64,000 nt of DNA, from the NCBI RefSeq assembly GCF_001044235.1, contig NZ_JYNL01000020.1:427111-491110 (forward strand). The letters run 5' to 3'. A program made the position numbers and the translations under genes. Position 1 is the stretch's first letter. Every line of letters begins with the position of its first letter. This document shows positions 1-9,259 of the stretch, piece after piece. The notes beneath the pieces are model-generated. The model searched no databases and was not told the origin of the DNA. It worked only from the letters and a program-made list of their open reading frames with translations. This DNA is from Mycolicibacterium chlorophenolicum (GTDB taxonomy: Bacteria > Actinomycetota > Actinomycetes > Mycobacteriales > Mycobacteriaceae).

Positions 1-79
1 TCGGGTAGTCGGCGATGCGCTTGTTGTAGGCGTCGCGCAGGTAGTGGATGCCGAGCACCGGGTCGACGCCGCCGCGGTC
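1..79 (-). pseudogene. Fragment of a glutathione S-transferase-like protein, cut by the window edge and with no start
   Basis: Reading the minus strand from 79 down to 1 gives an uninterrupted frame containing DPVLGIHYLRDAY. This resembles the conserved DP..G..YLRDAY stretch of the Xi-class glutathione transferase / glutathionyl-hydroquinone reductase (YqjG/ECM4) family, where it lies well inside the protein. The frame is preceded directly by a TAA stop (80-82), and no ATG, GTG or TTG that could restore the missing N-terminal part lies near it. The piece is therefore a truncated remnant, a frameshifted gene or a sequence-end artefact. The family call rests on about 20 residues. Confidence 0.3.
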
Positions 80-100
80 TTACTCGCCATGGGGTCAAGC

Positions 101-113
101 CTAGTCGCACTAG
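101..113. promoter_or_regulatory. Short perfect palindrome CTAGT-CGC-ACTAG upstream of the DUF2834 gene
   Basis: Five-base arms flank a 3-base spacer, 75 bases before the ATG at 188. It could be an operator in the promoter region of the following gene. No regulator is encoded beside it, so the assignment is only positional. Confidence 0.2.
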
Positions 114-187
114 CCTCAGATGCACCATCTGCCACACAGGTCACAGATTGATCTCAACGCACGAGACCACCGCCCTAAGGTGCGGAC

Positions 188-640
188 ATGAACAGCACCG
201 AGGACGTCGCCGTCCCACCGTTACCGGTGACAAGCCGAGTCCTGTGCGGTTGCTACGCGGTGATCGCGCTGGTCGCACTCATCGCCACCTGGAGCCAGAA
301 CGTCGCCTATCTGGGCCGTCCGGCGAATTTCCTGACCGATTTCGTCGCCGACGTGTCGGCGACACCGGGAGGCCGGTCATTCTCCGCCGACCTGGTCTTT
401 CTCTTCCTGTCCGCGTCGATCTTCATGGTCTCGGAAGCACGTCGGCGCGGGATCCGGTTCGTCTGGGCGTACGTGGTGCTGGGCCTGCTGATCGCCATCA
501 GCGTCACGTTCCCACTGTTCCTGATCGCCCGCGAGGTGCGCATCGACCGGACGGGGTCGCCGCTGCGCGCGGTCGACGTCGCGGGTCTGGTGGCGGTCGC
601 CGCGGCGAGCGTGGCCCTGACGGTGTGGATACTGGCCTGA
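188..640 (+). CDS. DUF2834 family membrane protein
   Basis: The 150-residue protein has about four hydrophobic segments (roughly residues 18-36, 66-82, 92-112 and 130-150). It shows the DUF2834 pattern: TWSQN after the first segment, a conserved FxADL-type start of the second, an SEARR turn, and PLFLIARE at the end of the third. DUF2834 proteins are small integral membrane proteins of unknown role that are common in mycobacteria. The ATG at 188 is the only reasonable start; an overlapping frame from 148 is not protein-like. The gene stands alone ahead of the monooxygenase/SDR operon. The family assignment is good; the function is unknown. Confidence 0.75.
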   Translation: MNSTEDVAVPPLPVTSRVLCGCYAVIALVALIATWSQNVAYLGRPANFLTDFVADVSATPGGRSFSADLVFLFLSASIFMVSEARRRGIRFVWAYVVLGLLIAISVTFPLFLIAREVRIDRTGSPLRAVDVAGLVAVAAASVALTVWILA

Positions 641-673
641 CCCTCTCGTCGCCGCCGGCGGCGCGTAATAGGG

Positions 674-687
674 TGGACACCTGTCCA
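674..687. promoter_or_regulatory. Palindromic operator candidate TGGACA-CC-TGTCCA before the monooxygenase/SDR operon
   Basis: A perfect 6+2+6 palindrome lies 32 bases upstream of the ATG at 719. The shape (TGGACA-N2-TGTCCA) is typical of TetR-family operators. It directly follows an AT-rich TAATAG (666-671) that could serve as a -10 element. No TetR gene is adjacent, so the regulator would be encoded elsewhere. Confidence 0.4.
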
Positions 688-718
688 GCTCACCGCCGAG
701 ACCGAGGAGCACGTCTAC

Positions 719-1033
719 ATGCCCGTCACCGTCGTCGCCACCATGACCGCCAAGCCCGAGTCTGTCGACACCGTCCGCGAGGCGTGTAAGCAGGCGATCG
801 AGGCCGTGCACTCGGAGCCCGGTTGCGACCTCTACTCCCTGCACGAGGCCGACGGCACGTTCGTCTTCGTCGAGCAGTGGGCCGACGCCGATGCGCTGAA
901 GACCCACAGCACCGCCCCGGCGGTGGCCACGCTGTTCGGCACGATCGGCGAGCACCTCGCCGGGGCACCCGACATCAAGATGCTGAGCCCCGTGGTCGCG
1001 GGAGATCCGGCCAAAGGTGCGCTGCGGCCGTAG
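719..1033 (+). CDS. Antibiotic biosynthesis monooxygenase (ABM) domain protein, putative quinol monooxygenase
   Basis: The 104-residue protein forms a single ferredoxin-like ABM domain. An N-terminal beta strand ([11 protein letters not shown]) is followed by a helix ending [14 protein letters not shown], then the [16 protein letters not shown] segment characteristic of the family. ABM proteins act as small cofactor-free quinol oxygenases or as dimeric heme/polyketide-modifying enzymes; the substrate cannot be read from the sequence. It lies two bases ahead of the mycofactocin-type SDR gene, so the two are probably co-transcribed. A palindrome at 674-687 may be the operator of this unit. The ATG at 719 is the first in-frame start after the candidate promoter. 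Confidence 0.75.
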   Translation: MPVTVVATMTAKPESVDTVREACKQAIEAVHSEPGCDLYSLHEADGTFVFVEQWADADALKTHSTAPAVATLFGTIGEHLAGAPDIKMLSPVVAGDPAKGALRP

Positions 1034-1035
1034 CG

Positions 1036-1854
1036 ATGGGTGAACTCACCGGCAAGGTCGCCTTCATCACCGGCGCGGCGCGCGGGCAGGGACGGGCGCA
1101 CGCGGTCAAGCTCGCCTCGGAGGGCGCGGACATCATCGCGCTCGACCTGTGTGCGCAGATCGAGTCGGTGCCCTATCCCCTGGCGACCCCCGACGACCTC
1201 GCGGAGACCGTGAAGCTCGTCGAGGAGACGGGCGCGCGGATCCTGGCGTACCAGGCCGACGTCCGCGACCGCGACGCGGTGAAGGCCGCCGTACGCGACG
1301 GCACCGAGAAGCTCGGCGACCGCCTCGAAATCGTGATCGCCAACGCGGGGATCGCCCCGATGGCGGCCGCCGAGGCCTGGCAGGACGTCATCGACGTGAA
1401 CCTCACCGGCGTCTATCACACGATCGACGTGGCGATGAAGCCCATGATCAAGTTCGGCAACGGCGGGGCGATCGTGCTGACCAGCTCCGTGGCGGGACTC
1501 GTCGGTATCGGCGCCCCGATGGCCGGTTCGGTCGGCTACGCCGCGGCCAAACACGGCATCGTCGGGCTGATGCGCGCCTATGCGAATTTCCTTGCCACAT
1601 ACAGCATCCGGGTCAATTCGGTGCATCCGGCCGGCGTCAACACACCGATGATCGACAACGACTTCACCCGATCCTGGCTCGACGGTCTGGCCCAGGCGAG
1701 CACGGGCGGCCCCGACATGGGCAATGCGCTCCCGGTGCAGGCTCTCGAGCCCGAAGACATCGCCAACGCGGTGTTCTGGCTGGTGTCCGATGCCGCGCGC
1801 TACGTCACCGGTGTCGCGCTGCCCGTCGACGCGGGCTACGTCAACAAACGATGA
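1036..1854 (+). CDS. Mycofactocin-coupled short-chain dehydrogenase/reductase
   Basis: This 272-residue SDR has the cofactor motif TGAARGQG (residues 12-19), NAG (103-105), a catalytic Ser near 150 and the YxxxK pair Tyr168/Lys172. After LDLCAQ it carries the insert containing [11 protein letters not shown]. That insert is the hallmark of the mycofactocin-dependent SDR subfamily, in which NAD is tightly bound and reduced mycofactocin acts as the exchangeable redox partner. The start is ATG 1036, two bases after the monooxygenase stop; longer readings from 823 only extend into the previous gene. It overlaps the methyltransferase by ATGA. The alcohol substrate is unknown, and no mft biosynthesis genes lie in the window. 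Confidence 0.85.
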   Translation: MGELTGKVAFITGAARGQGRAHAVKLASEGADIIALDLCAQIESVPYPLATPDDLAETVKLVEETGARILAYQADVRDRDAVKAAVRDGTEKLGDRLEIVIANAGIAPMAAAEAWQDVIDVNLTGVYHTIDVAMKPMIKFGNGGAIVLTSSVAGLVGIGAPMAGSVGYAAAKHGIVGLMRAYANFLATYSIRVNSVHPAGVNTPMIDNDFTRSWLDGLAQASTGGPDMGNALPVQALEPEDIANAVFWLVSDAARYVTGVALPVDAGYVNKR

Positions 1855-2723
1855 CGCGCCGCAGCGCGGCCGCGCAGACCGCCGTCGGTCCCATGGTGGT
1901 GGCGGCGGTCGAGCACCACGAGCCACCGGAGCGCCGGCTGGTCGACGACGACCTGGCCGCGTCGTTCCTGCCGGCGCACCTGCGCGCGCTGGCCGCGCTG
2001 GCCCGGACCGAGGCGGTTCGCCGTGCCCTGATGGCCGGATCGGAGCGCCAGGGGCCCGGCCTGTGGCCGAGCATCGCCTGCCGCAAACGGCTGATCGACG
2101 AGCGGCTGTCGGACCCGTTGAACGAGACCGACGCCGTCGTGGTGCTCGGCGCCGGCCTGGACAGCCGCGGATGCCGTATCGCCCGGCACAGCGATCTGCC
2201 GGTCTTCGAGGTGGATCTGCCGGTCAACGTGGCGCGCAAGGCCGACGTCCTGCGGCGCGCACTCGGCGGCACCCCGGCGTCGGTGCACCTGGTGCCGGCA
2301 GATTTCGAACGCGACGACCTGATGGGGGCGCTGCGCTCGGCGGGATACGACGACACGGCGCGCACGTTCTTCATCGCCGAAGGACTCCTGCAGTACCTGA
2401 CGCCCGACGCGGTGACCGCGACACTGTCCCAGCTCGGCGGCGCCGCGACCGGCAGCCGGCTGGTGTTCACCTACATCCGGCAGGACTTCCTCGACGGCAC
2501 CGACACCTACGGCGCCGACGCGGTGTACCGGCGGTTCCGCGGGCGCCGCCCGGTATGGCTGTCGGGTCTGGTCCCCGAGCGGCTGGGTGAATGGCTGGCC
2601 GAGCTGGGCTGGCGCCTGGACGAACAGGCCGGACCCAGCTATTTCCGCGACCTCTACATCCGGCCCACGGGGCGTGCCCTGACGGCGTCGCCCATCGAGT
2701 GGACGGCGCTCGCCCACCGCTGA
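1851..2723 (+). CDS. Putative SAM-dependent methyltransferase (mycobacterial TIGR00027 / leucine carboxyl methyltransferase-like family)
   Basis: The 290-residue protein has a class I methyltransferase fold with the SAM motif [13 protein letters not shown] (G100-x-G102 with D104-S-R). Later it has an acidic strand end (VFEVDLP) and the [10 protein letters not shown] segment typical of the large mycobacterial family of putative O-methyltransferases (PF04072). The start at 1851 overlaps the SDR stop as ATGA, implying translational coupling and a role in the same pathway. The N-terminal residues 1-60 are less conserved in this family. The methyl acceptor is unknown. Confidence 0.8.
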   Translation: MTRRSAAAQTAVGPMVVAAVEHHEPPERRLVDDDLAASFLPAHLRALAALARTEAVRRALMAGSERQGPGLWPSIACRKRLIDERLSDPLNETDAVVVLGAGLDSRGCRIARHSDLPVFEVDLPVNVARKADVLRRALGGTPASVHLVPADFERDDLMGALRSAGYDDTARTFFIAEGLLQYLTPDAVTATLSQLGGAATGSRLVFTYIRQDFLDGTDTYGADAVYRRFRGRRPVWLSGLVPERLGEWLAELGWRLDEQAGPSYFRDLYIRPTGRALTASPIEWTALAHR

Positions 2724-2900
2724 CACCTGGTGTCGCCCACCGTGCAGGTCCAAAAGTATTGACGGACAGGAACATTAATGGCGGAGATTTCTTCCCCGAG
2801 CCACTGTCGGCGCAGCCCACAGTGTGCATTAATGAGGACGGGCGACGCGCCGGCCAAGGCTCGCGAGGGGTAGCCATGACCGGGCGGGCGCGCCGATCGG
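2724..2900. other. Convergent intergenic region with two copies of CATTAATG
   Basis: These 177 bases lie between two convergent genes. They are locally AT-richer than their surroundings and contain the self-complementary octamer CATTAATG twice, at 2773-2780 and 2825-2832, 52 bases apart. Small open frames here look random. No clear terminator hairpin with a T-tract was seen. Confidence 0.35.
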
Positions 2901-4577
2901 CTAGATCTCGATGACGGTCGGCACGATCATCGGCTGACGGCGGTAGGTCTCCCCCACCCATTTGCCGACCGTGCGCCGGACCGCCTGGGCGATGCGGCCG
3001 GGGTCGGTGATGTTCTGCGAGGCCAGGCTGTCCAGCTCCGCCTCGACGCGGCGGGCGACCGGTTCGAGCGCCTTGGGGTCTTCGGAGAAGCCGCGTGACT
3101 GCAGGTGCGGCGGAGCGGCGGGTCGTCCGGTGCCACGGCGCAGCACCACGGTCACCGATACGAAGCCCGACGTCAGGATGAGTCGCTCACCGAGCGTGGC
3201 GTCCCCGACATCCCCGGTGACCAGTCCGTCGACGAACATCTTGCCGACCGGCACCGCCCCGGCGACGCCGACCCGGCCCGCCGTCAGGTCGACGCTGACC
3301 CCGTTCTCGGCGATGACGATGTTCTCCTCGGGCACACCGGTGCTCGCCGCCAGCGCTGCGTTGGCCCGCAGCATCCGCCAGGTGCCGTGCACCGGCATGA
3401 CGTTGCGCGGCCGCACCCCGTTGTAGAGGAACAGCAGCTCTCCCGCGTACGCGTGTCCGGAAACATGCACGCGCGCTTGACGATTGGTGACCACCCGGGC
3501 ACCGATCTTGGCCAGCGCGTCGATCACGCCGTAGACCGCCTCCTCGTTGCCGGGGATCAGCGACGAGGACAGGATGATCAGGTCCCCGGCGGTCAGCGTG
3601 ATGCTGCGGTGCTCGCCGCGCGACATGCGCGACAGTGCGGCCATCGGTTCGCCCTGGGTGCCGGTGGTGATGAGCACCACGCGGTCGGCCGGCATCATCT
3701 CCGCGGCGCCGATGTCGAGGATGTCGTCGTCGGCGACGGTGAGGTACCCGAGTTCGCGCGCGATGCCCATGTTGCGCACCATCGAGCGGCCGACGAACGA
3801 CACCTTCCGGCCCAGGGCCACCGCGGCGTCGATGATCTGCTGGACGCGGTCGACGTTGGAGGCGAAGCAGGCCACGATGACCCGGCCCTGCGCACCGCGG
3901 ATCAGGCGGTGCAGCGCGGGGCCGATCTCGCTCTCCGAGGGGCCCACCCCGGGGATCTCGGCGTTGGTGGAGTCGCAGAGGAACAGGTCCACTCCGCTGT
4001 CACCGAGCCGCGACATCCCCGGCAGGTCGGTGGGCCGGCCGTCGAGCGGCAACTGATCGAGCTTGATGTCGCCCGTGTGCAGCACGGTGCCGGCGCCGGT
4101 GTGGATGCCGATGGCCAGGCAGCCGGGCACCGAGTGGTTCACCGCGAAGTACTCGCACTCGAACACGCCGTGCCGGGAGCTCTGCCCCTCGGCGACCTCG
4201 ACGAGTGTCGGGGAGAGGCGGTGCTCGCGGCACTTCTCCTTGATCAGGGCGAGCGTGAACTTCGAGCCGACCACCGGGATGTCGGCGCGCAGCTTGAGCA
4301 GGAACGGGATCGCCCCGATGTGGTCTTCGTGGCCGTGGGTGACGACGAGGGCCTCCACGTCGTCGAGGCGACCCTCGAGGTGGCGCAGATCCGGGAGGAT
4401 GAGATCGACACCCGGCTCGTCATGGGTGGGGAACAACACCCCGCAGTCGACGATCAGCAGCCGACCGAGATGCTCGAAAACGGTCATGTTGCGGCCGATT
4501 TCGTTGATGCCGCCCAGCGCGGTCACCCGCAGTGCGCCCGCGGCCAGCGGCCCCGGGGCGACGAGTTCTGTTTCCAC
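2901..4577 (-). CDS. rnj: Ribonuclease J
   Basis: The 558-residue protein is nearly collinear with mycobacterial RNase J (Rv2752c, also 558 residues). It is a metallo-beta-lactamase/beta-CASP exo- and endoribonuclease that matures rRNA and degrades mRNA. The zinc motif HGHEDH is at residues 81-86. Also visible are the HTGDIK motif, the beta-CASP region with TGTQGEP and SMVRNM, and the late HVSGHA motif. The C-terminal domain ends in VPTVIEI. The start is GTG 4577, giving the family length. dapA lies 11 bases upstream on the same strand, so thyX-dapA-rnj probably form one transcription unit, as in other mycobacteria. Confidence 0.95.
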   Translation of the reverse strand: METELVAPGPLAAGALRVTALGGINEIGRNMTVFEHLGRLLIVDCGVLFPTHDEPGVDLILPDLRHLEGRLDDVEALVVTHGHEDHIGAIPFLLKLRADIPVVGSKFTLALIKEKCREHRLSPTLVEVAEGQSSRHGVFECEYFAVNHSVPGCLAIGIHTGAGTVLHTGDIKLDQLPLDGRPTDLPGMSRLGDSGVDLFLCDSTNAEIPGVGPSESEIGPALHRLIRGAQGRVIVACFASNVDRVQQIIDAAVALGRKVSFVGRSMVRNMGIARELGYLTVADDDILDIGAAEMMPADRVVLITTGTQGEPMAALSRMSRGEHRSITLTAGDLIILSSSLIPGNEEAVYGVIDALAKIGARVVTNRQARVHVSGHAYAGELLFLYNGVRPRNVMPVHGTWRMLRANAALAASTGVPEENIVIAENGVSVDLTAGRVGVAGAVPVGKMFVDGLVTGDVGDATLGERLILTSGFVSVTVVLRRGTGRPAAPPHLQSRGFSEDPKALEPVARRVEAELDSLASQNITDPGRIAQAVRRTVGKWVGETYRRQPMIVPTVIEI

Positions 4578-4588
4578 GGACGGTCCCG

Positions 4589-6269
<1,681 letters not shown>

Positions 6270-6399
6270 CGGCGAAGCCTAGCGCGCAGCGAGTGGGCAA
6301 TGGCCGATGGTCATCTGAGGTGGGGTCACCGGGCCGTAGGCCGTCGCCGCCGGCCCGGCCGATACTGGCACGCGGGGGTCCGGCGATGAGGAGACAGTC

Positions 6400-7464
6400 A
6401 TGTCGTCGATGCCGCGCGACCCGGTGCGCCTGCTGGCCCGCGCGCTGGACCACGCGAGCGACGTGGTCGCCCGCGAGACCGAGGGCCTCGGCGACCGGGA
6501 AGTCGAACGGGGCCTGTTCTTCCTGACCTCCGCCTACGACCTCGCGACCGAGATGTGGCTGCAGAAGGGCGACCCTGCCGCGCCCGAGCTGACCAACTGG
6601 GAATACCCGTGGCGCAAGTACGGCGGCGACAACCCGACCACCAGCTACCTGAGCGCACCCGTGTCGCCCGGTCGCCGGTACCGGCTGCGCGGCGCAGTCG
6701 GTGACGCGGTGTACGCCGGCGTGCAGGTCTACACCCGCGGGCCCGGCTTCAACGCGCCGTCGGCCAACATCTCCGACCCCCTGGGCGCCGACGGCGAGAT
6801 CGATCTGCTGATCGGCGGGGAGCAGCCCGCCGACGACAGCCCCTGGCTGCCGCTGACGACCGGCGACTATCTGATCATGGTCCGGCTCTACCACCGCAGG
6901 CCGCCGGCCACGGTCCCGCAGCTGTCGTTCACCCGCGTGGACGAGGCCGCGCAGCCGGAGTTGTCCTGGGCGCAGCGCGCTCTCGCCGCCGAGGCCTTCT
7001 TCCGTGACGCCGTGCAGTCGGCCCTGAGCGTCACCGAGGTGCTGCGGGCCGCCGGGGTCAACGCCTACCCGCCGCCCGATGCGACCGTGCACCAGCCGCG
7101 CTACACCGGCGCGCTGTTCCCCACCGTCGACAACGTCTACGACGGATTCTTCGTCAGCCTGGGACCCGGCCAGGCGTTGCGCCTGCAGGGGCGCGCGCCG
7201 TCGGCCCGGTTCTTTTCGTTCGTGTTCTACGACCGGTGGTTCAACACACCCGACTTCCGCTCGCACCGCTGCTTTCTCACCGACTCCGACATCGCCCTCG
7301 AGGGCGGGAGCTACGAGGTGGTGCTCGGCCCCGACGACCCCGGGCACGTCAACTGGATCGACACCGCCGGGCTGACCGAGGGGATCTTCGCGATCCGGTG
7401 CCTGCTGCCGCGCGAGCGGCACCTGCCGACCGCCACCGTCGTCGGGCGCGGCGTCAGTCGGTGA
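6400..7464 (+). CDS. DUF1214 domain-containing protein
   Basis: The 354-residue protein has the DUF1214-type C-terminal half: FVFYDRWFNTPDFRSHR, then GGSYEVVLGP and NWIDTAGLTEGIFAIR near the end. DUF1214/DUF1254 proteins are abundant in mycobacteria and have no established activity; some are annotated as lipid- or steroid-associated. No signal peptide is evident, so a cytosolic location is likely. The ATG at 6400 follows a GAGGAG ribosome-binding site with good spacing. The 3' end overlaps the convergent GntR gene by 11 bases. The function is not inferred. Confidence 0.7.
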   Translation: MSSMPRDPVRLLARALDHASDVVARETEGLGDREVERGLFFLTSAYDLATEMWLQKGDPAAPELTNWEYPWRKYGGDNPTTSYLSAPVSPGRRYRLRGAVGDAVYAGVQVYTRGPGFNAPSANISDPLGADGEIDLLIGGEQPADDSPWLPLTTGDYLIMVRLYHRRPPATVPQLSFTRVDEAAQPELSWAQRALAAEAFFRDAVQSALSVTEVLRAAGVNAYPPPDATVHQPRYTGALFPTVDNVYDGFFVSLGPGQALRLQGRAPSARFFSFVFYDRWFNTPDFRSHRCFLTDSDIALEGGSYEVVLGPDDPGHVNWIDTAGLTEGIFAIRCLLPRERHLPTATVVGRGVSR

Positions 7465-8218
7465 GCACCCCGGCCCGGCGCAGGGCCGCGGAGATGAGCT
7501 CGAAGTCGATCGCGACGTGGGCCCGGGCGATCTGGTCGGCGTCGTCGGGCCGTCGGTGTTCGATCGCGTCCACCAGCAGCTCGTGGTCGCGCAGCGCGCG
7601 CAACTCCATCGCGCGCATCGTCGAGGGCTCCCCCCAGGGATGCACCGGGGCGCCGACACTGACCGACGCCTCCAGATCGACGAGCACCTGCTTGAGCACC
7701 GCGTTGTGGGCGGCGTCCATGATCGCCACGTGCAGGCGGCTGTCGGCCTGCTGAGCGGACTCCCCCGACGCGGCGCAGCGGTAGTCCTCCAGGCAGCCCC
7801 GCAGTGTCGCCACGTCGGCCTCGGTGCGGGCCTCGGCCGCCGCGCGGCACACCGCCCCGTGCAGCCGGCAGATCGCGTCGCAGCGGTCGCGCAGCTCTTC
7901 GAGGCGGATGCTCAAGGTGCGCCCGAGGGCGCCGACGACCGAGTCGGGCCATTGCTCACGCACGTAGGACCCGCCGCCGCGGCCCCGCCGGGTCTCCAGC
8001 ACTCCGCGTTCCACCAGGCGCGCGAGCGCGGCACGCACCGTCATCCGGCCCACGCCCAGCGCCTCGGCGAGGTCGCGTTCGACGGGCAGCCGCGCACCGG
8101 GCAGGTACTCGCCGACCGCGATCGCCGTGATCAGCCGATCGGTGATCTCGTCGACGCGCGTCGGGGAGTCCAGCTGCCGGGACAGCACTCCCGGCTTCGC
8201 CGGCGATCCACTGGCCAT
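7454..8218 (-). CDS. FadR-subfamily GntR transcriptional regulator
   Basis: The 254-residue protein has an N-terminal winged helix (about residues 15-85), including GARLPVERDLAEALGVGRMTVRAALARLVERGVL, the classical GntR helix-turn-helix. The rest is an all-helical FCD effector domain with the metal/ligand histidines expected of that fold. FCD regulators sense organic acids or amino-acid derivatives. The gene is divergent from the peptidase/permease pair at 8305-10669. A palindrome in the shared spacer (8278-8290) fits GntR operator shape, so the likely targets are those two genes. Confidence 0.85.
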   Translation of the reverse strand: MASGSPAKPGVLSRQLDSPTRVDEITDRLITAIAVGEYLPGARLPVERDLAEALGVGRMTVRAALARLVERGVLETRRGRGGGSYVREQWPDSVVGALGRTLSIRLEELRDRCDAICRLHGAVCRAAAEARTEADVATLRGCLEDYRCAASGESAQQADSRLHVAIMDAAHNAVLKQVLVDLEASVSVGAPVHPWGEPSTMRAMELRALRDHELLVDAIEHRRPDDADQIARAHVAIDFELISAALRRAGVLTD

Positions 8219-8277
8219 GAGCGCTATCCAATCCTTCCGGTGTCAACGTCAGGTTAATTCGGCTCGATGGTGCCTAA

Positions 8278-8290
8278 ATGGTATTGCCAT
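8278..8290. promoter_or_regulatory. Candidate GntR/FadR-type operator ATGG-TATTG-CCAT
   Basis: Perfect 4-base arms surround a 5-base centre. The core TGGTATTGCCA differs by one base from the FadR-like TGGT-N3-ACCA shape. It sits in the spacer between the GntR gene (start 8218) and the hydrolase gene (start 8305). It ends 14 bases before that GTG, where bound protein would block transcription or translation. Confidence 0.4.
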
Positions 8291-8304
8291 GAGACCTTTC
8301 CGGG

Positions 8305-9237
8305 GTGAAGCTGGTGAGCGTGCCTGTCGAGACGCTGTCCGTGCCGTTCCGTGACTACTCCACCTGGGTCAAGATCACCTCTCCCGAGCGCCCCGCGCCC
8401 GCCGCGCTGCCGCTGATCGTGCTGCACGGCGGACCGGGCATGGCCCACAACTACGTCGCCAACATCGCCGGCCTGGCCGACGAGACCGGACGTACGGTGA
8501 TCCATTACGACCAGGTCGGCTGCGGGCAGAGCACGCACCTGCCGGACGCGCCCGCGGACTTCTGGACCCCGGCGCTGTTCGTCGAGGAGTTCCACACCGT
8601 TCGGGGCGCGCTCGGCATAGGGGATTACCACCTGCTCGGGCAGTCGTGGGGCGGGATGCTCGGCGCCGAGATCGCGGTGGGCCGCCCGGACGGACTCCGA
8701 TCGCTGGCCATCTGCAACTCGCCGGCGTCGATGGAGCTGTGGGTGGCCGGAGCCGCCGAGTTGCGGGCCCAACTCCCGCCTCAGACGCGCGACGCCATGG
8801 ATCGCCACGAAGCGGCCGGCACCGTCACCGACCCCGAGTATCTGGCGGCGACCCTCGAGTTCTACCGGCGCCACGTCTGCCGGATGGATCCATTCCCGCA
8901 GGACTTCCTCGACTCCGAGGCGCAGATGGAAGCCGAACCCACCGTCTACCACACGATGAACGGGCCCAACGAGTTCCACGTCGTCGGCACACTGCGGGAC
9001 TGGACGATCATCGACCGGTTGGGCGCCGTCGAGGTCCCGACCCTGGTGGTCGCTGGTGAGTTCGACGAAGCCACGCCCGCCACCTGGCAGCCGTATGTGG
9101 AGCGCATCCCCGGGGCGCGCAGCCACGTCTTCGCCGACACCAGCCACTGCACGCATCTCGAGAAGCCCGAGGAGTTCCGCGCCGTCATCGGGACATTCCT
9201 CTCCGCACACGATCCGGCCGACGCCGCCCGGAACTGA
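8305..9237 (+). CDS. Proline iminopeptidase-family alpha/beta hydrolase (peptidase S33)
   Basis: The 310-residue protein has the oxyanion motif HGGPG (residues 41-45) and the nucleophile elbow GQSWGGM with Ser114. A late Asp in GEFDEATP and a His in SHCTHLE complete the triad. This arrangement defines the proline iminopeptidase / L-amino acid amidase group, which releases N-terminal residues or hydrolyses amino acid amides in the cytosol. The start is GTG 8305. An amino acid permease gene follows 22 bases later and a GntR regulator is divergent. The three genes look like a small uptake-and-hydrolysis unit for an amino acid derivative. Confidence 0.85.
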   Translation: MKLVSVPVETLSVPFRDYSTWVKITSPERPAPAALPLIVLHGGPGMAHNYVANIAGLADETGRTVIHYDQVGCGQSTHLPDAPADFWTPALFVEEFHTVRGALGIGDYHLLGQSWGGMLGAEIAVGRPDGLRSLAICNSPASMELWVAGAAELRAQLPPQTRDAMDRHEAAGTVTDPEYLAATLEFYRRHVCRMDPFPQDFLDSEAQMEAEPTVYHTMNGPNEFHVVGTLRDWTIIDRLGAVEVPTLVVAGEFDEATPATWQPYVERIPGARSHVFADTSHCTHLEKPEEFRAVIGTFLSAHDPADAARN

Positions 9238-9259
9238 CCCGCCGTCACGAGGACAGACC

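Noticed and set aside
2654..2857. Minus-strand frame of 67 codons in the spacer before rnj
   Set aside because: It overlaps the methyltransferase 3' end and has no ribosome-binding site or protein-like pattern.
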